From Thermogemmatispora onikobensis (GTDB lineage Bacteria; Chloroflexota; Ktedonobacteria; Ktedonobacterales; Ktedonobacteraceae): a stretch of 64,000 nt of DNA. Position 1 is the first letter of the stretch, and every line of letters starts with the position of its first letter. The translations under genes were made by a program, and so were the position numbers. The notes beneath the pieces were generated by a model. It was not told the origin of the DNA. It searched no databases and saw only the letters and a program-made list of their open reading frames with translations. Shown here one piece after another: positions 9,107 through 19,100 of this stretch. The stretch is from NCBI RefSeq assembly GCF_001748285.1, contig NZ_BDGT01000005.1, forward strand, positions 101,209 through 165,208, in the 5' to 3' direction.

Positions 9107-10786
9107 TCACTGCTCAGTGTGGGCCTGCTGGAAGTGGCGGTAGGTCTCGCGTAGCCGGCGGGTGAGCGGATGATCAGGGCCAGCTGAGCGCTCGTAGATG
9201 GCCAGTGCGCGCGCAAGCAGGGGCAGCGCTTCCTCAGAGCGACCCACATCTTTATAGAGAAGCGCCAGATTGTACAGGATAGTGGCGGCGCGCCGGTCAG
9301 TTGGACCGAAGGTCTGCTCGCAGATTGCACGAGCACGCTCCAGCAGAGCAAGGGCCTCGGCCAGGCGGCCCAGATTGCGATAGAGGAGCGCCAGATTCTG
9401 CAGAATAGCGCCGGTAAGGCTCGGGACCGGCTGAGGAGCCTGCTCGCTGAGCGAGAGAGCATGCTCGAAGAGGGCGCACGCCTCTGGAACGCGGCCCTGA
9501 CGCTCGTAGCAGAGCGCCAGCGTGTTCAGGGCGGCAATCGTCTTAGGATGGGATGGACCGAAAACCTGCTCGGCGAGCGGGGCCAGGCGTTCGAAGAGAG
9601 GGAACGCTTCAGTCAAACGTCCTGCCCTCAAATAGAGAGAAGCCAGAGACTCAAGCGTAGCGACGGTCAGAGGGTGAGCGGAACCGAGCGCCTGCTCGCG
9701 GATAGCCAGTGCGCGCTCAAACAGAGGTGGGGCCTCCGAGGGACGACCCACGAGGCGATAGGCGAAGGCCAGATCGTGGAGCGAAGCCGCCGTCTCAGCG
9801 TGCTCGGGGCCGAGCACCTGCTCGCGAATAGAGAGCGCCTGCTCAAATAAAGGGACTGTCTCCTGATAGCGTCCGTGCTGGTGCAGATAGGTGCCGGCCT
9901 GCTGAAGCAAGCTGGCTGCGGCGGCGGTCTGCAGCGCTGGCTCCTTCGCGATCCAGGCGGCGCAGTGCAGCGCGTGCGGCAGCAGACCCTCATAGAGGGG
10001 CCAGTGCTCTGGCTCCTGACCCGGGTAAGCGGTGACCAGGGCCTCGATGGCCAATCGCTGCCGGGCTGTCAGCTCCTCTGCAGGCAACTGCTCAGGCAGG
10101 GTCTCCTGCACCAGCTCATGGAGCTGTAGATTGCCGCTCTGAGGCGCACGGGCGAGCAGACCATCGGCTTCCAGCGCCGCAAGCGCGGCCATCAGGGCAG
10201 AGCGATCAGCAGCCATTGCGGCCAGCGGGTGTGACACTCGGGCCAGCCCTTCTGTCAGCAGGCTCTCTGGAACAGGGGCAGGCGCCAGGCAGGAGCAGAA
10301 GAGCAGCAGCTCAGCAGCGACGGCGTCGCGCTGGCGAATGCGCTCAAAGAGCAGACGGCCCAGAGCGCAACGGAGACCGCGCTCAACCTGGCGCAGTCCC
10401 TCCTCGGGATCGTCGCGACTGACGAGCGCCAGCCCATCGGCGGGCAGCGGCGTCAGATCGCCGACCACGCTCTCTCTCCACGCGCAGGCGCGCAGCATAA
10501 TCGGGAGGAGCAGCCTCTCACCGGCATCATGACGCTGCCGAACCTGCTGCAGTTCAGCAAGGCACGCCGGCGAGACCAGATAATCGGGGCTGAGCAGAGC
10601 CAGGAAGAGAGCAGCACCGGAAGAACCACCTGCGCAGTCAATAGAGGGCGGGCCATCGTCCCCGAGCGCGATCCAACCCTGAGCCGCCAGCGGCCTCAGC
10701 AGCCTCAGCAGGCGCTCGTGCCAGGTGCCATCGGTAACAGTCCCGGACCAGGAAACCAAGACTGCAATCGCGCAGGGCCTTTCCAT
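9107..10786 (-). CDS. TIR-like domain protein with C-terminal TPRs, NB-ARC NTPase missing
   Basis: 559 residues. Residues 1-150 are a divergent TIR_2-like domain (VLVSWSG, then LFLALLSPDYLVSPACLAEL and LLPIMLRACAW, matching the SPDFxxSxxCxxE and IPIILRPCDW pattern). Residues about 150-260 resemble the winged-helix end of an NB-ARC module (LLFCSCLAPAPVPESLL, LEADGLL, QLHELVQETL). Residues about 285-545 are about six 42-residue kinesin-light-chain-type TPRs (LFERALAIREQALG-like). No P-loop or other NTPase motif lies between TIR and winged helix, unlike the TIR-NB-ARC-TPR proteins common in these bacteria. Probably a derived signalling or conflict protein; NADase activity unproven. Confidence 0.75.
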   Translation of the reverse strand: MERPCAIAVLVSWSGTVTDGTWHERLLRLLRPLAAQGWIALGDDGPPSIDCAGGSSGAALFLALLSPDYLVSPACLAELQQVRQRHDAGERLLLPIMLRACAWRESVVGDLTPLPADGLALVSRDDPEEGLRQVERGLRCALGRLLFERIRQRDAVAAELLLFCSCLAPAPVPESLLTEGLARVSHPLAAMAADRSALMAALAALEADGLLARAPQSGNLQLHELVQETLPEQLPAEELTARQRLAIEALVTAYPGQEPEHWPLYEGLLPHALHCAAWIAKEPALQTAAAASLLQQAGTYLHQHGRYQETVPLFEQALSIREQVLGPEHAETAASLHDLAFAYRLVGRPSEAPPLFERALAIREQALGSAHPLTVATLESLASLYLRAGRLTEAFPLFERLAPLAEQVFGPSHPKTIAALNTLALCYERQGRVPEACALFEHALSLSEQAPQPVPSLTGAILQNLALLYRNLGRLAEALALLERARAICEQTFGPTDRRAATILYNLALLYKDVGRSEEALPLLARALAIYERSAGPDHPLTRRLRETYRHFQQAHTEQ

Positions 10787-10961
10787 TGCCCTCCCTCACG
10801 TCCTGCCTTGCTCAGGGTGCAGCAACGCAGCTAGAGATAGATAAGCGTTAACCGACTGTAACCAGTATATGTAACAGCAGGGAAGAAAGCAAGAGGCACA
10901 GTGGAGGCGTAAGAGCGTGGTCGCCACTCAAGTGGCATAGCGGGAGACAGCCGGGCCCAGC

Positions 10962-11006
10962 CCAGAAGAGCGCCCAAGGCGGTTCTAAGACTGGGCGCTC
11001 TTCTGG
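10962..11006 (-). terminator. Long perfect hairpin downstream of acyl-CoA synthetase
   Basis: A 15-bp perfect inverted repeat (CCAGAAGAGCGCCCA and its complement) with a 15-base loop, 37 bases beyond the stop of the minus-strand synthetase gene. There is no T-tract on the minus strand, but this is the strongest hairpin in the gap. Confidence 0.5.
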
Positions 11007-11042
11007 AGAAACATGGTCAGCAGCCGCTGCTTCTTATCCTAA

Positions 11043-12626
11043 TTAATTAATACGCTTCTCGCGTCCAGCCCATTCGCGTTCACGCAGCACAAACTTCTGA
11101 ATCTTGCCCGTCGATGTCTTCGGCAGGGCGCCGAAGGAGACTGCCACGGGGCACTTAAAATGCGCCAGATGCTGGCGGCAAAACTCGATGATCTCCTGCG
11201 CCGTCGCGCCGTGGCCGGGCTTCAGCGTCACAAAGGCCTTCGGGCGCTCGCCCCAGGTCGGGTCGGGGATACCGATCACCGCGCACTCCAGCACGGCGGG
11301 ATGCCGCGCCACCACCTGCTCGACCTCGATCGTTGAGATGTTCTCGCCGCCCGAGATAATAATGTCTTTGGCGCGATCGCGCAGTTCGATATAGCCATCG
11401 GGATGCCAGACCGCCATGTCACCAGAGTGAAACCAGCCGCCGGCAAAGGCCTTCTCCGTCGCCGCGGGATTCTCATAATAACCCTTGGCCACATTATTGC
11501 CACGCATCAGCACCTCGCCCATCGTCTGCCCATCCCAGGGCACATCTTGCATCTCGCTGTCGACCACGCGCGCCCGCTCGGCGACCACGTAGCCCTGGCC
11601 CTGGCGCGCCAGCAAGCGGGCCTGCTCCTCCTCGGGCAGCGCGCTCCATTCCTCATGCCACTCGCAGACCGTGTACGGTCCATAGGTCTCCGTCAGCCCG
11701 TAGACGTGGATCGGGCGCATATTCAGACGGCGCATCTGCGCCAGCAGCGTCGGCGACGGCGGCGCGCCGGCGACGGTCACCGTTACCCCGCGCTCGATGG
11801 GGTGGGCCTTCGGATGGTTCACAATAAAGATATGCACCGTCGGCGCTCCGTTGTAGTGCGTCACCCCTTCCTGCTCCAGCAGGTCCCAGACCAGACCAGG
11901 ATCGGCCTTGCGCAGGCAGATATGGCGTGCTCCCACAGCGGTTACTGCCCAGGGAAAACACCAGCCATTGCAGTGGAACATCGGCAGCGTCCACAGATAG
12001 ACGCTGCTGCTGCTCATGCCTGTCTCGATGACCTCGCCCAGGGCGTTCAGATAAGCGCCGCGGTAGGTATACATCACGCCCTTCGGGTTGCCCGTTGTGC
12101 CTGACGTGTAATTGATCGAAATCGTCTCCTCCTCGTCCTCCAGCCAGCTCTCCGGTGGTTCTGGCGAACCGGCGGCCAGAAACTGCTCATAGGGATCGTC
12201 TGGCTGCCCGGTGTCATCGATGCGCACCAGCTCGACGCCGGGCAGCTCTAAGGATTCCACCAGTGGCAGCAGCTCGGCGTCGACAAAGAGGAAGCGTGAG
12301 CCGGAATGCTTCAAAATATAGTCGATCTCCCTACTGGTCAGGCGCGTATTGATTGCCACCAGGATGCCGCCGGCGGCGGGCACGCCGAAATGAGCTTCGA
12401 GCAGGGCGGGGGCATTGGGACTGAGGAAGGCGACGCGGTCGTGTTTGCGCAGGCCGGCGGCGCGCAGTTGGTTGGCCAGGCGATAGACGCGCTCGGCGAA
12501 CTGGCGGTAAGTATAGCGGCGCTCGCCGTGGACTACAGCCACCTTATTGGGGAAGACGAGAGCGCTGCGCTCCAAAAAGCTGACCGGCGTCAGCTCGCTG
12601 CGGTAGACCTTGGTAGTGGCGGCCAT
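11043..12626 (-). CDS. Acyl-CoA synthetase (AMP-forming), fatty-acid or DmdB-like
   Basis: 527 residues. ANL-superfamily ligase that activates a carboxylic acid with ATP to an acyl-AMP and then an acyl-CoA. Motifs in order: YTSGTTGNPKGVMYTYR (ATP-binding A3, about 170-186), YGLTETYG (A5), YIELRDRAKDIIISGGENIS (A7-A8) and PKTSTGKIQKFVLR with the catalytic A10 lysine near the C-terminus. Overall likeness is to the medium/long-chain and methylmercaptopropionate-CoA ligase group; the substrate cannot be read from sequence. AAGGAGGGAG precedes the ATG. Single-gene unit. Confidence 0.88.
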   Translation of the reverse strand: MAATTKVYRSELTPVSFLERSALVFPNKVAVVHGERRYTYRQFAERVYRLANQLRAAGLRKHDRVAFLSPNAPALLEAHFGVPAAGGILVAINTRLTSREIDYILKHSGSRFLFVDAELLPLVESLELPGVELVRIDDTGQPDDPYEQFLAAGSPEPPESWLEDEEETISINYTSGTTGNPKGVMYTYRGAYLNALGEVIETGMSSSSVYLWTLPMFHCNGWCFPWAVTAVGARHICLRKADPGLVWDLLEQEGVTHYNGAPTVHIFIVNHPKAHPIERGVTVTVAGAPPSPTLLAQMRRLNMRPIHVYGLTETYGPYTVCEWHEEWSALPEEEQARLLARQGQGYVVAERARVVDSEMQDVPWDGQTMGEVLMRGNNVAKGYYENPAATEKAFAGGWFHSGDMAVWHPDGYIELRDRAKDIIISGGENISTIEVEQVVARHPAVLECAVIGIPDPTWGERPKAFVTLKPGHGATAQEIIEFCRQHLAHFKCPVAVSFGALPKTSTGKIQKFVLREREWAGREKRIN

Positions 12627-13138
12627 ACAGATTCTCCCTCCTTATCGTTCCCGTCGACAAGGGGACGGCGCAGGCTCACAGAGAAGCCTGCTGCACCTTC
12701 TTCCCTGGTCTGGCCTGTTGATGCTGCCGTGCTGATGTAGGGGTGGGGTGTCTTGCTGTCTGCATCTTTCCCCCGACAACAGGCCGGCCAGGCTGACCAT
12801 AGTTGTTATTGCTTAGTATACATCATGGCAGGTCGCCTTGAACTCCGCTGCCACCCCTATGTCCAGGTAAAGCTCTGTATCTTAGCGTAGGCTTCTCAAG
12901 CCAGAGAAGCTTCGTTGGTTAGAAGGAGGATAGTGCCTCCCTTTCCTAACTGTGGAACTCTGTTCGTAAAGTTGCTCTACTTGAGCAGCCAGATATTGAC
13001 AATCATTATTTATTAGAGTATATCATATACAGGATATTATATATAGGAGAGGCACTCTAAGGATCAAACTCTGATCCTTCTCGATTCCCTCCTCTTTCTA
13101 TATATATACGTACTGTCTACCTGCAGCCTACTCTTGCA
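12627..13138. other. Intergenic region between divergent synthetase and RHS genes
   Basis: About 510 bases, the last 150 clearly AT-rich. It holds a GCTTCTC/GAGAAGC hairpin at 12891-12910, the promoter at 12996-13026, and an AAGGATCA/TGATCCTT hairpin at 13059-13079 between that promoter and the RHS start, which may attenuate transcription or be an operator. No gene seen. Confidence 0.5.
12996..13026 (+). promoter_or_regulatory. Sigma-70-like promoter of the RHS gene
   Basis: Consensus TTGACA at 12996-13001, followed by TATATC (17-base spacer) overlapping TATCAT (19-base spacer) in an AT-rich tract about 115 bases before the first RHS start codon. Confidence 0.55.
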
Positions 13139-16100
13139 GTGATCCACATGATCAGGGGGGTATTTTTATGTCTTCGAATGCTCCTCATAATGATTCAGGC
13201 CGTTTTTGTCCCCATACAGTTAGAAATACTATTACTCGTGAAGGCGGAAAAAACGGTTTTTTTATTTTTGGCTTTCATGTGCCTGCTCATATGGCATCTG
13301 CTAGGGCAGGAGTGGACACTCATCGCGCCGGTAGCGCATGCCCAATCATGGCCACCGGCCTTGGCTCCGGCGCAGCTGACCTTTGCCCAGTTTCTGCAGC
13401 AGCGTCAGCCAGCAAATAACCCAGACTCGTTCAGCTTCCCAGCCAGGGTGCCGGCTCTGCCTGTCGATAGCGAGCCGACCCAGCTGGCCACGCTCCCCAG
13501 CGCTCAGCCAGCGACCATGAAGCCTCTTGCGCAGAGCCTGAGTCCGGCCTTGTTGAGCGGCTCAGCGGGCAACGGCAGCGGTGTTCTGGATCTCCAGGGT
13601 AGTGATGGGCGTCTAGAGATCCAGATTCCTGCTGGATCACTTGACTTTTCGCAGGCGCAGATTGTCAACACTAGTGCTTCCAGCGCAAGCGTTAGCTCTC
13701 CCTCCCCGCGGCTTACTCCCATTCCCGTAGCCTCTCCGACGCCTACTCCCTCACCCACGGCGTCGCCGGTACCCACTCCCTCGCCTACTCCCTCACCCAC
13801 TCCTCCACCGACGGGTACGCCGACACCCCCCTTCTCACTGAACGTGACCCAGCTCCACGGTCTTTTCCCTGCGGCGGTCAGTGTGCTGGGTATGTATCAG
13901 ATCCAGGTTACCGACAGCCAGGGTCGTCTGGTGAGCGGCGTTCGTCTGCAACAGCCTATTACCCTCCTCTACCACTATCAACCAGATGACCTGGCCCGCC
14001 TCGATCTCGACCCGGGCACGCTCTGGCTGACTTGGCCCGATGCCATTGCGGCAGCGCGTGCTGCTGGACAACCCTTCTCCCAGTATCAGGTTCCTCTCCA
14101 GAACGACCCGCAAACGCACACGCTGTCGGCTCAGGTCACAGCGCTGGCCAGTGGCACGCTGGCCATCAGCGGTGCTGCAGCGAATGGTGCACCACCGACC
14201 CCGCTGCTGGACGCTGTGCAAGGCAACTCAGGGCAGTTCTCCTACAGCTATCCACTCTCGGTCGTCGCTGGTCCGCCGGGCACGACGCCGGCCCTGGCCC
14301 TGGTCTATTCCAGCGAGAGCACCAACGAGCGTCACAACACCTCGGCTCCCAGTGGCATGCTGGGGGAAGGTTGGTCCCTATCTGGCCTGGGAGCGATCAC
14401 TGCTGACGACTATCCCAGCGGCAGTGCCAAAGCGGGAACCTGGTATTTCCTGAGCGGAGCTGGTGCCAGCGATCGCCTTGTGCCCAATCCGGGAAGCACC
14501 ACCAGCTTCACCCCACAGCACATTAACGGCTATCGCATTCAGATGATGAATGCGAATACCAGCACGCCCTGCTTCCAGGTCTGGGACGCTGTTGGAAATT
14601 ACTACACCTTCGGCTGTACCAGCGACTCACTGCAATATGTCATTGAGAGCGATGGGACACGCCAGAACTACGAGTGGGACCTGAATCGAATCACCCTGGC
14701 CAATGAAGGGCCAGGGACCGCGGGGCGTTACATCAACATCACCTACTTTCAAGACAAGACCTCGCATGGGGTGCGCAGCGCGGCGCCGCGTCAGATTGTC
14801 TACGGAGATGCCTCCGGTGTGGCCGGCACGATTGACTTCTACTACCGTGCTCCCTTCAGTAGCGAGCCCTATGTCACCAGCTACGGAACAAACTACAACT
14901 GCAGCAAGGCGCCTCCCGCCGATACCACGCTGCGCTGCGATGATCCCCTGGATCATCCCAATGGTCTATCGGCTCCGTCCGTGATGAGCACCTTCAGCCT
15001 GCAGCAGATTGTCAGCTACATTGGTGATGACAGCAGCGCCTCGCACAGAGCCTATAGCTATCAATTCGCCTACCACGACGATCCCTTTGCACAGGCCTGG
15101 GATGACTATACTCAGATCCAGACCTATGACGCTGGCAATCACCTGCTCACCCAGGTTACTCCAACCGTCTATCAGAACGGCACTGCGCATAACCTGAGGC
15201 CGCTGGTACTGACCTATACTTCGGACGGGCTGGCCGATGGCTATATCGATTTAAGCCATTCCATACAGAATGGCCAGCAACACTATACTCAGATCACCTA
15301 CTGGCGTTATCTGACCCGGGTAGTTGATGAGCAGACTGGTCAGGGAGCCAGCATCAGTTATGCCACGGCCACCGCGAACGCTCACGGCACCCCCTATGAC
15401 AGCGCCAGCGGTGACGATCGCCACGATCCTCTCTATTGCAGTACGCACAGCGACTGTACGGGGACCTTTGCTCATCCCGACGATAAGCAGTGGGGCGTCC
15501 AGGTTGTCACCCGTATCACCGCTCTGGGCACAGACAGCAGCGCCTCGGCCATTCCCAAAGCCACCTATGTCTTCCACTATCGGCTCAAGGTTGTAGGCAC
15601 CGGTTGTCCCACAGACTCCCAGGGCGACAGCGACTGTCTGGCCGATAGCTGGGCTCCCCCCAGCGAAGGCGACTGGATGGATTTCTACCATCAGGAGTTT
15701 CGCGGCTTCCAGTGGGTCTACATTACGACCCCTGCTGGCAACCTGATTGCACGAGCCTACGCCACGACCAACGGCTGGGGTTCGCAGGCTGGCGACAGTG
15801 GCAACTACACGGCGGGCAATCTCTATGAGGAGGACATCTATCAAGGCAACAGCACCAGCAGCCCGCTGCTCAAGCAGACCAGGAATGTCTACGCCGGCAA
15901 CGGCATGCACAATGCTTGCGATGGGCGCTACGATCTCACCTACGTCCCTTGTGCTGTGCTCTTGCTGACCAGTAAGACCACCTTCTACGAGGGGACGAAC
16001 AACAGTAATGCCCCCTGGGTCCAGGTCAGCAATACCTACGCGGGCTACAGCTCCACCGACGGCATCGATCAGAGCCAGTATCAGAACCTGCTTTCGCAGC

Positions 16101-19100
16101 AGATCACGGCCTCAAACGCTCCCACGATCACGCGCAGCTGGACCTATCAGCCCACCGACACCACCATCAACGGCTGGGTCTATCACAATCTTCGCTCGGT
16201 TGTGCATAGCCAGCTCACTGACAGTAGCGGCCATGTCTGGCTTTGCCAGGACACGAGCTACGATGAGGGGGCGGCCTCGGGGGTGCCGCGTCCGGCTGCC
16301 GGCTGGCCCACAACTGTCACGACCTCCAGCGACTGCACCAACCCCAGCCAGACGGCCCTGACCACCTATTACGGTTACGACGCCGATGGCAATCTGCTGG
16401 CGAGCGTTGACGCCGTTGGCGTGGCCAACCCCAGCCTCTACGCGAATGCGGGCTGTAGCCTGAGCAGCGCCCCCTCCTTCATGTCCTCTGCCTGGACCAC
16501 CGGTCACTACACCGGCTGCACCACCTACGACAGCTATCAGGCTCGTCCCGTTAGTGAGACGAACGCCCTGGGGCAGACGGTGACCCTGGCCTATGACTAT
16601 ACTCAAGGCGGCCTCCTGCGCAGTACGACCGATGTCAATGGCCAGACCACCAGTCAGAACGTGAGCTACAATGGCGCCAATACGACCACCAGCGTCACGC
16701 TGCCGCTGGAGACGGCCAGCTATACGGATCAAGAGACCGTCAATCCTTCCGCTTGTACCGCCAGCAGCAGTCTGCCCTGCTACGAAGTTGACACAGTCAG
16801 CAGCCTCTACCCCAACGCTGTCAGCCGCACCTTCTACGATGCGCTGGGGCGGGCTGTCGAGACGCGCACGCCGGGTCCCACGTCGGGTCAGGACACGATC
16901 GTCTTCACGGTCTACGACGACAGCACCAACAGCGTCTTCCGGAGCGTGCCATTCCAGGTTGCGAGCGGCAGCGGCTGGGTTGATCCCAACGGCGCCGTTG
17001 ACATCAATGGCCAGGCGCCTGGCGGCACTGTCACCTTCTACGACGCGCTCGGGCGGGTCATCGCTGAGCGTGATCCAAACTACGGCTCCAGCCAGGAGCC
17101 AGGGATTGCCTGCTCGGCGGTCCTGAGTGGGACCTACACCGCTTGTGTCAACTACGGTCTGGGGAGCCCGGTCGGAGACAGCACGCTCTACAGCTACGTT
17201 CAGAGCATCGATGCTGACAATCACATGACAGTCAGCTTCAGCGATGCCCTGGGCCGCACTCGTTACAGCCAGACCTACAACAGCGTGGCCAGCCCATCGG
17301 CCTCGGCGATCAGTAGCAACGTAGCCGCTCAGCGGGCAGTGCAGTACAACGCCCTTGACGAACCGACCGTTGTGACCGTGACCGATCTAGCGCCGCAGGC
17401 CGGCCAGACCATCACCAGTGTCAGCACGAGCATGAGCTACGATGATCTGGGCCGGCTCGTGCACCTCTTTGATCCCGATCGTGGTCCCCACGACTATAGC
17501 TATGATCCCGATGGGCATCTAGTGACCGATGTCTCCGGTTCGCGCACGCTGGGCTACATCTATGACCTGTTGGGGCGGCTGGTCTGTATGCAAGACGCAG
17601 CCCCGGCCCAGAGCGTGGCGGTGGCCTGTAGCAGCGGGGCCCATCCCTTTGTCCAGAACACCTACGACACAAGCACCCTGGGTAGCCAGGGGGACAGCGA
17701 CTTCCCCGTTGGTCGCCTCACGCAGAGCGTTGCCACGACCTGGTATCCCGACGGCAGCTCGGCGACGGTCACTGAACGCTTCCAGTATGACCAGCGTGGG
17801 CGCCTGACGACCAGTACGCTGGCGCTGGGGTTGCCGGCCTCCTGGAACGTAACGACCCCGCTGCCGACCTATCAGCAGCAGATCAGTTACAACGACGCCG
17901 ATCAGGTCACGACCACCACGACCAGCACCAGTGTAGCGGGTGACCCGGGCTACAGCTTCACGCAGGTCTATGATCCCGACGCTGGCACCCTGGTCGCTCT
18001 CAGTCCCACGACGGGGAGCAGTCCCTTGCTGGCGAGCGTGACCTACAACGCGCGCGCTCTGCCTGACACGGTGACGATCCAGACAGCCAGTGGAAGTGCT
18101 CCAGCCGCCACGGAGCAATTCAGCTACGATGCCGATTTGCGTCCGGTGGCGGTGCAGGCGCTCTGGGGCAGCGGTAGCGGTCAGAGTGGCAGCATCTTCA
18201 GCCAGACGCGCAGCTACGATGTCGCTGGCAACGTCCTCAGCCTGACCACGCAGCAGAGCACTGTCTCGGGTGTAGCGAACTCCGGCGGGAGCGAGACGCA
18301 GGTCTTCTGCTATGACGCGCAGGAGCGCCTTGTCTGGGCGGGCAACCTGGGGACGCCGCCGGCGGCGGGCAATGGTCTCTGTGGTAGTGCCACGCCCTCC
18401 AATATCATCAGCGGGGCGGGTTATAGCAGCAGTTTCAGCTACACCAATCTCGGTCAACTGTGGCAGGGGCCGCTCAATGGCAATGGGCCAGCCTTGCAGT
18501 ACCTCTACTGCGACAGCACGCACCCGCACCAGTTGACGGGGCTTTACCCTGCCGGAACGACCTGTTCAGGCACTGGCGGCGTGGTGGCGCCCTACGCGGC
18601 GAGCTACGACCTCTGGGGGAACATGACTACGCGCAGTCTCAACGGGACGTCGCAGACACTGGACTATGATCCCCTGGATGAGCTGGTGCACTGGCAGAAT
18701 CCGACTGCCTCGGCGGAGGAGTGGTATGTCTACGATGCCACTGGTGAGCGGGTGCTACGTCGCTCGGTGACGCCGGGGTCGGCGACGCTGACGGTCTACG
18801 CTTTCGGGCTGGAGGAGCATGCCTACACCGGTGATGGGCGCCTGCTGAGCACGACGCACTACTATGACCTGGGGGGCCAGTTGCTGGGCGAGCTGAGCGG
18901 TGTGGGGAGCCAGCCGGGCAAGACGCAGCTTTTCTTGACGGACCAGGTGGGTAGTGTGGTTGCGACCTTCAGCAATGCGGATGGGGCGGCGGCCCTGGTT
19001 GGGAACCAGGGGTATGGGCCGTATGGGAACCAGCGCTACCGGGCGGGCGACATGGGGACGGCGCGAGGGTTTACGGGCCAGTATGGGGATGATGTCAGCG

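Noticed and set aside
13168..13419. 83-codon frame with a good ribosome site at the start of the RHS gene
   Set aside because: No domain or signal peptide of its own; kept only as a possible alternative initiation for the RHS gene.
16112..17224. 370-codon minus-strand open frame inside the RHS gene
   Set aside because: Antisense shadow of repetitive RHS coding sequence; composition unlike a real protein.
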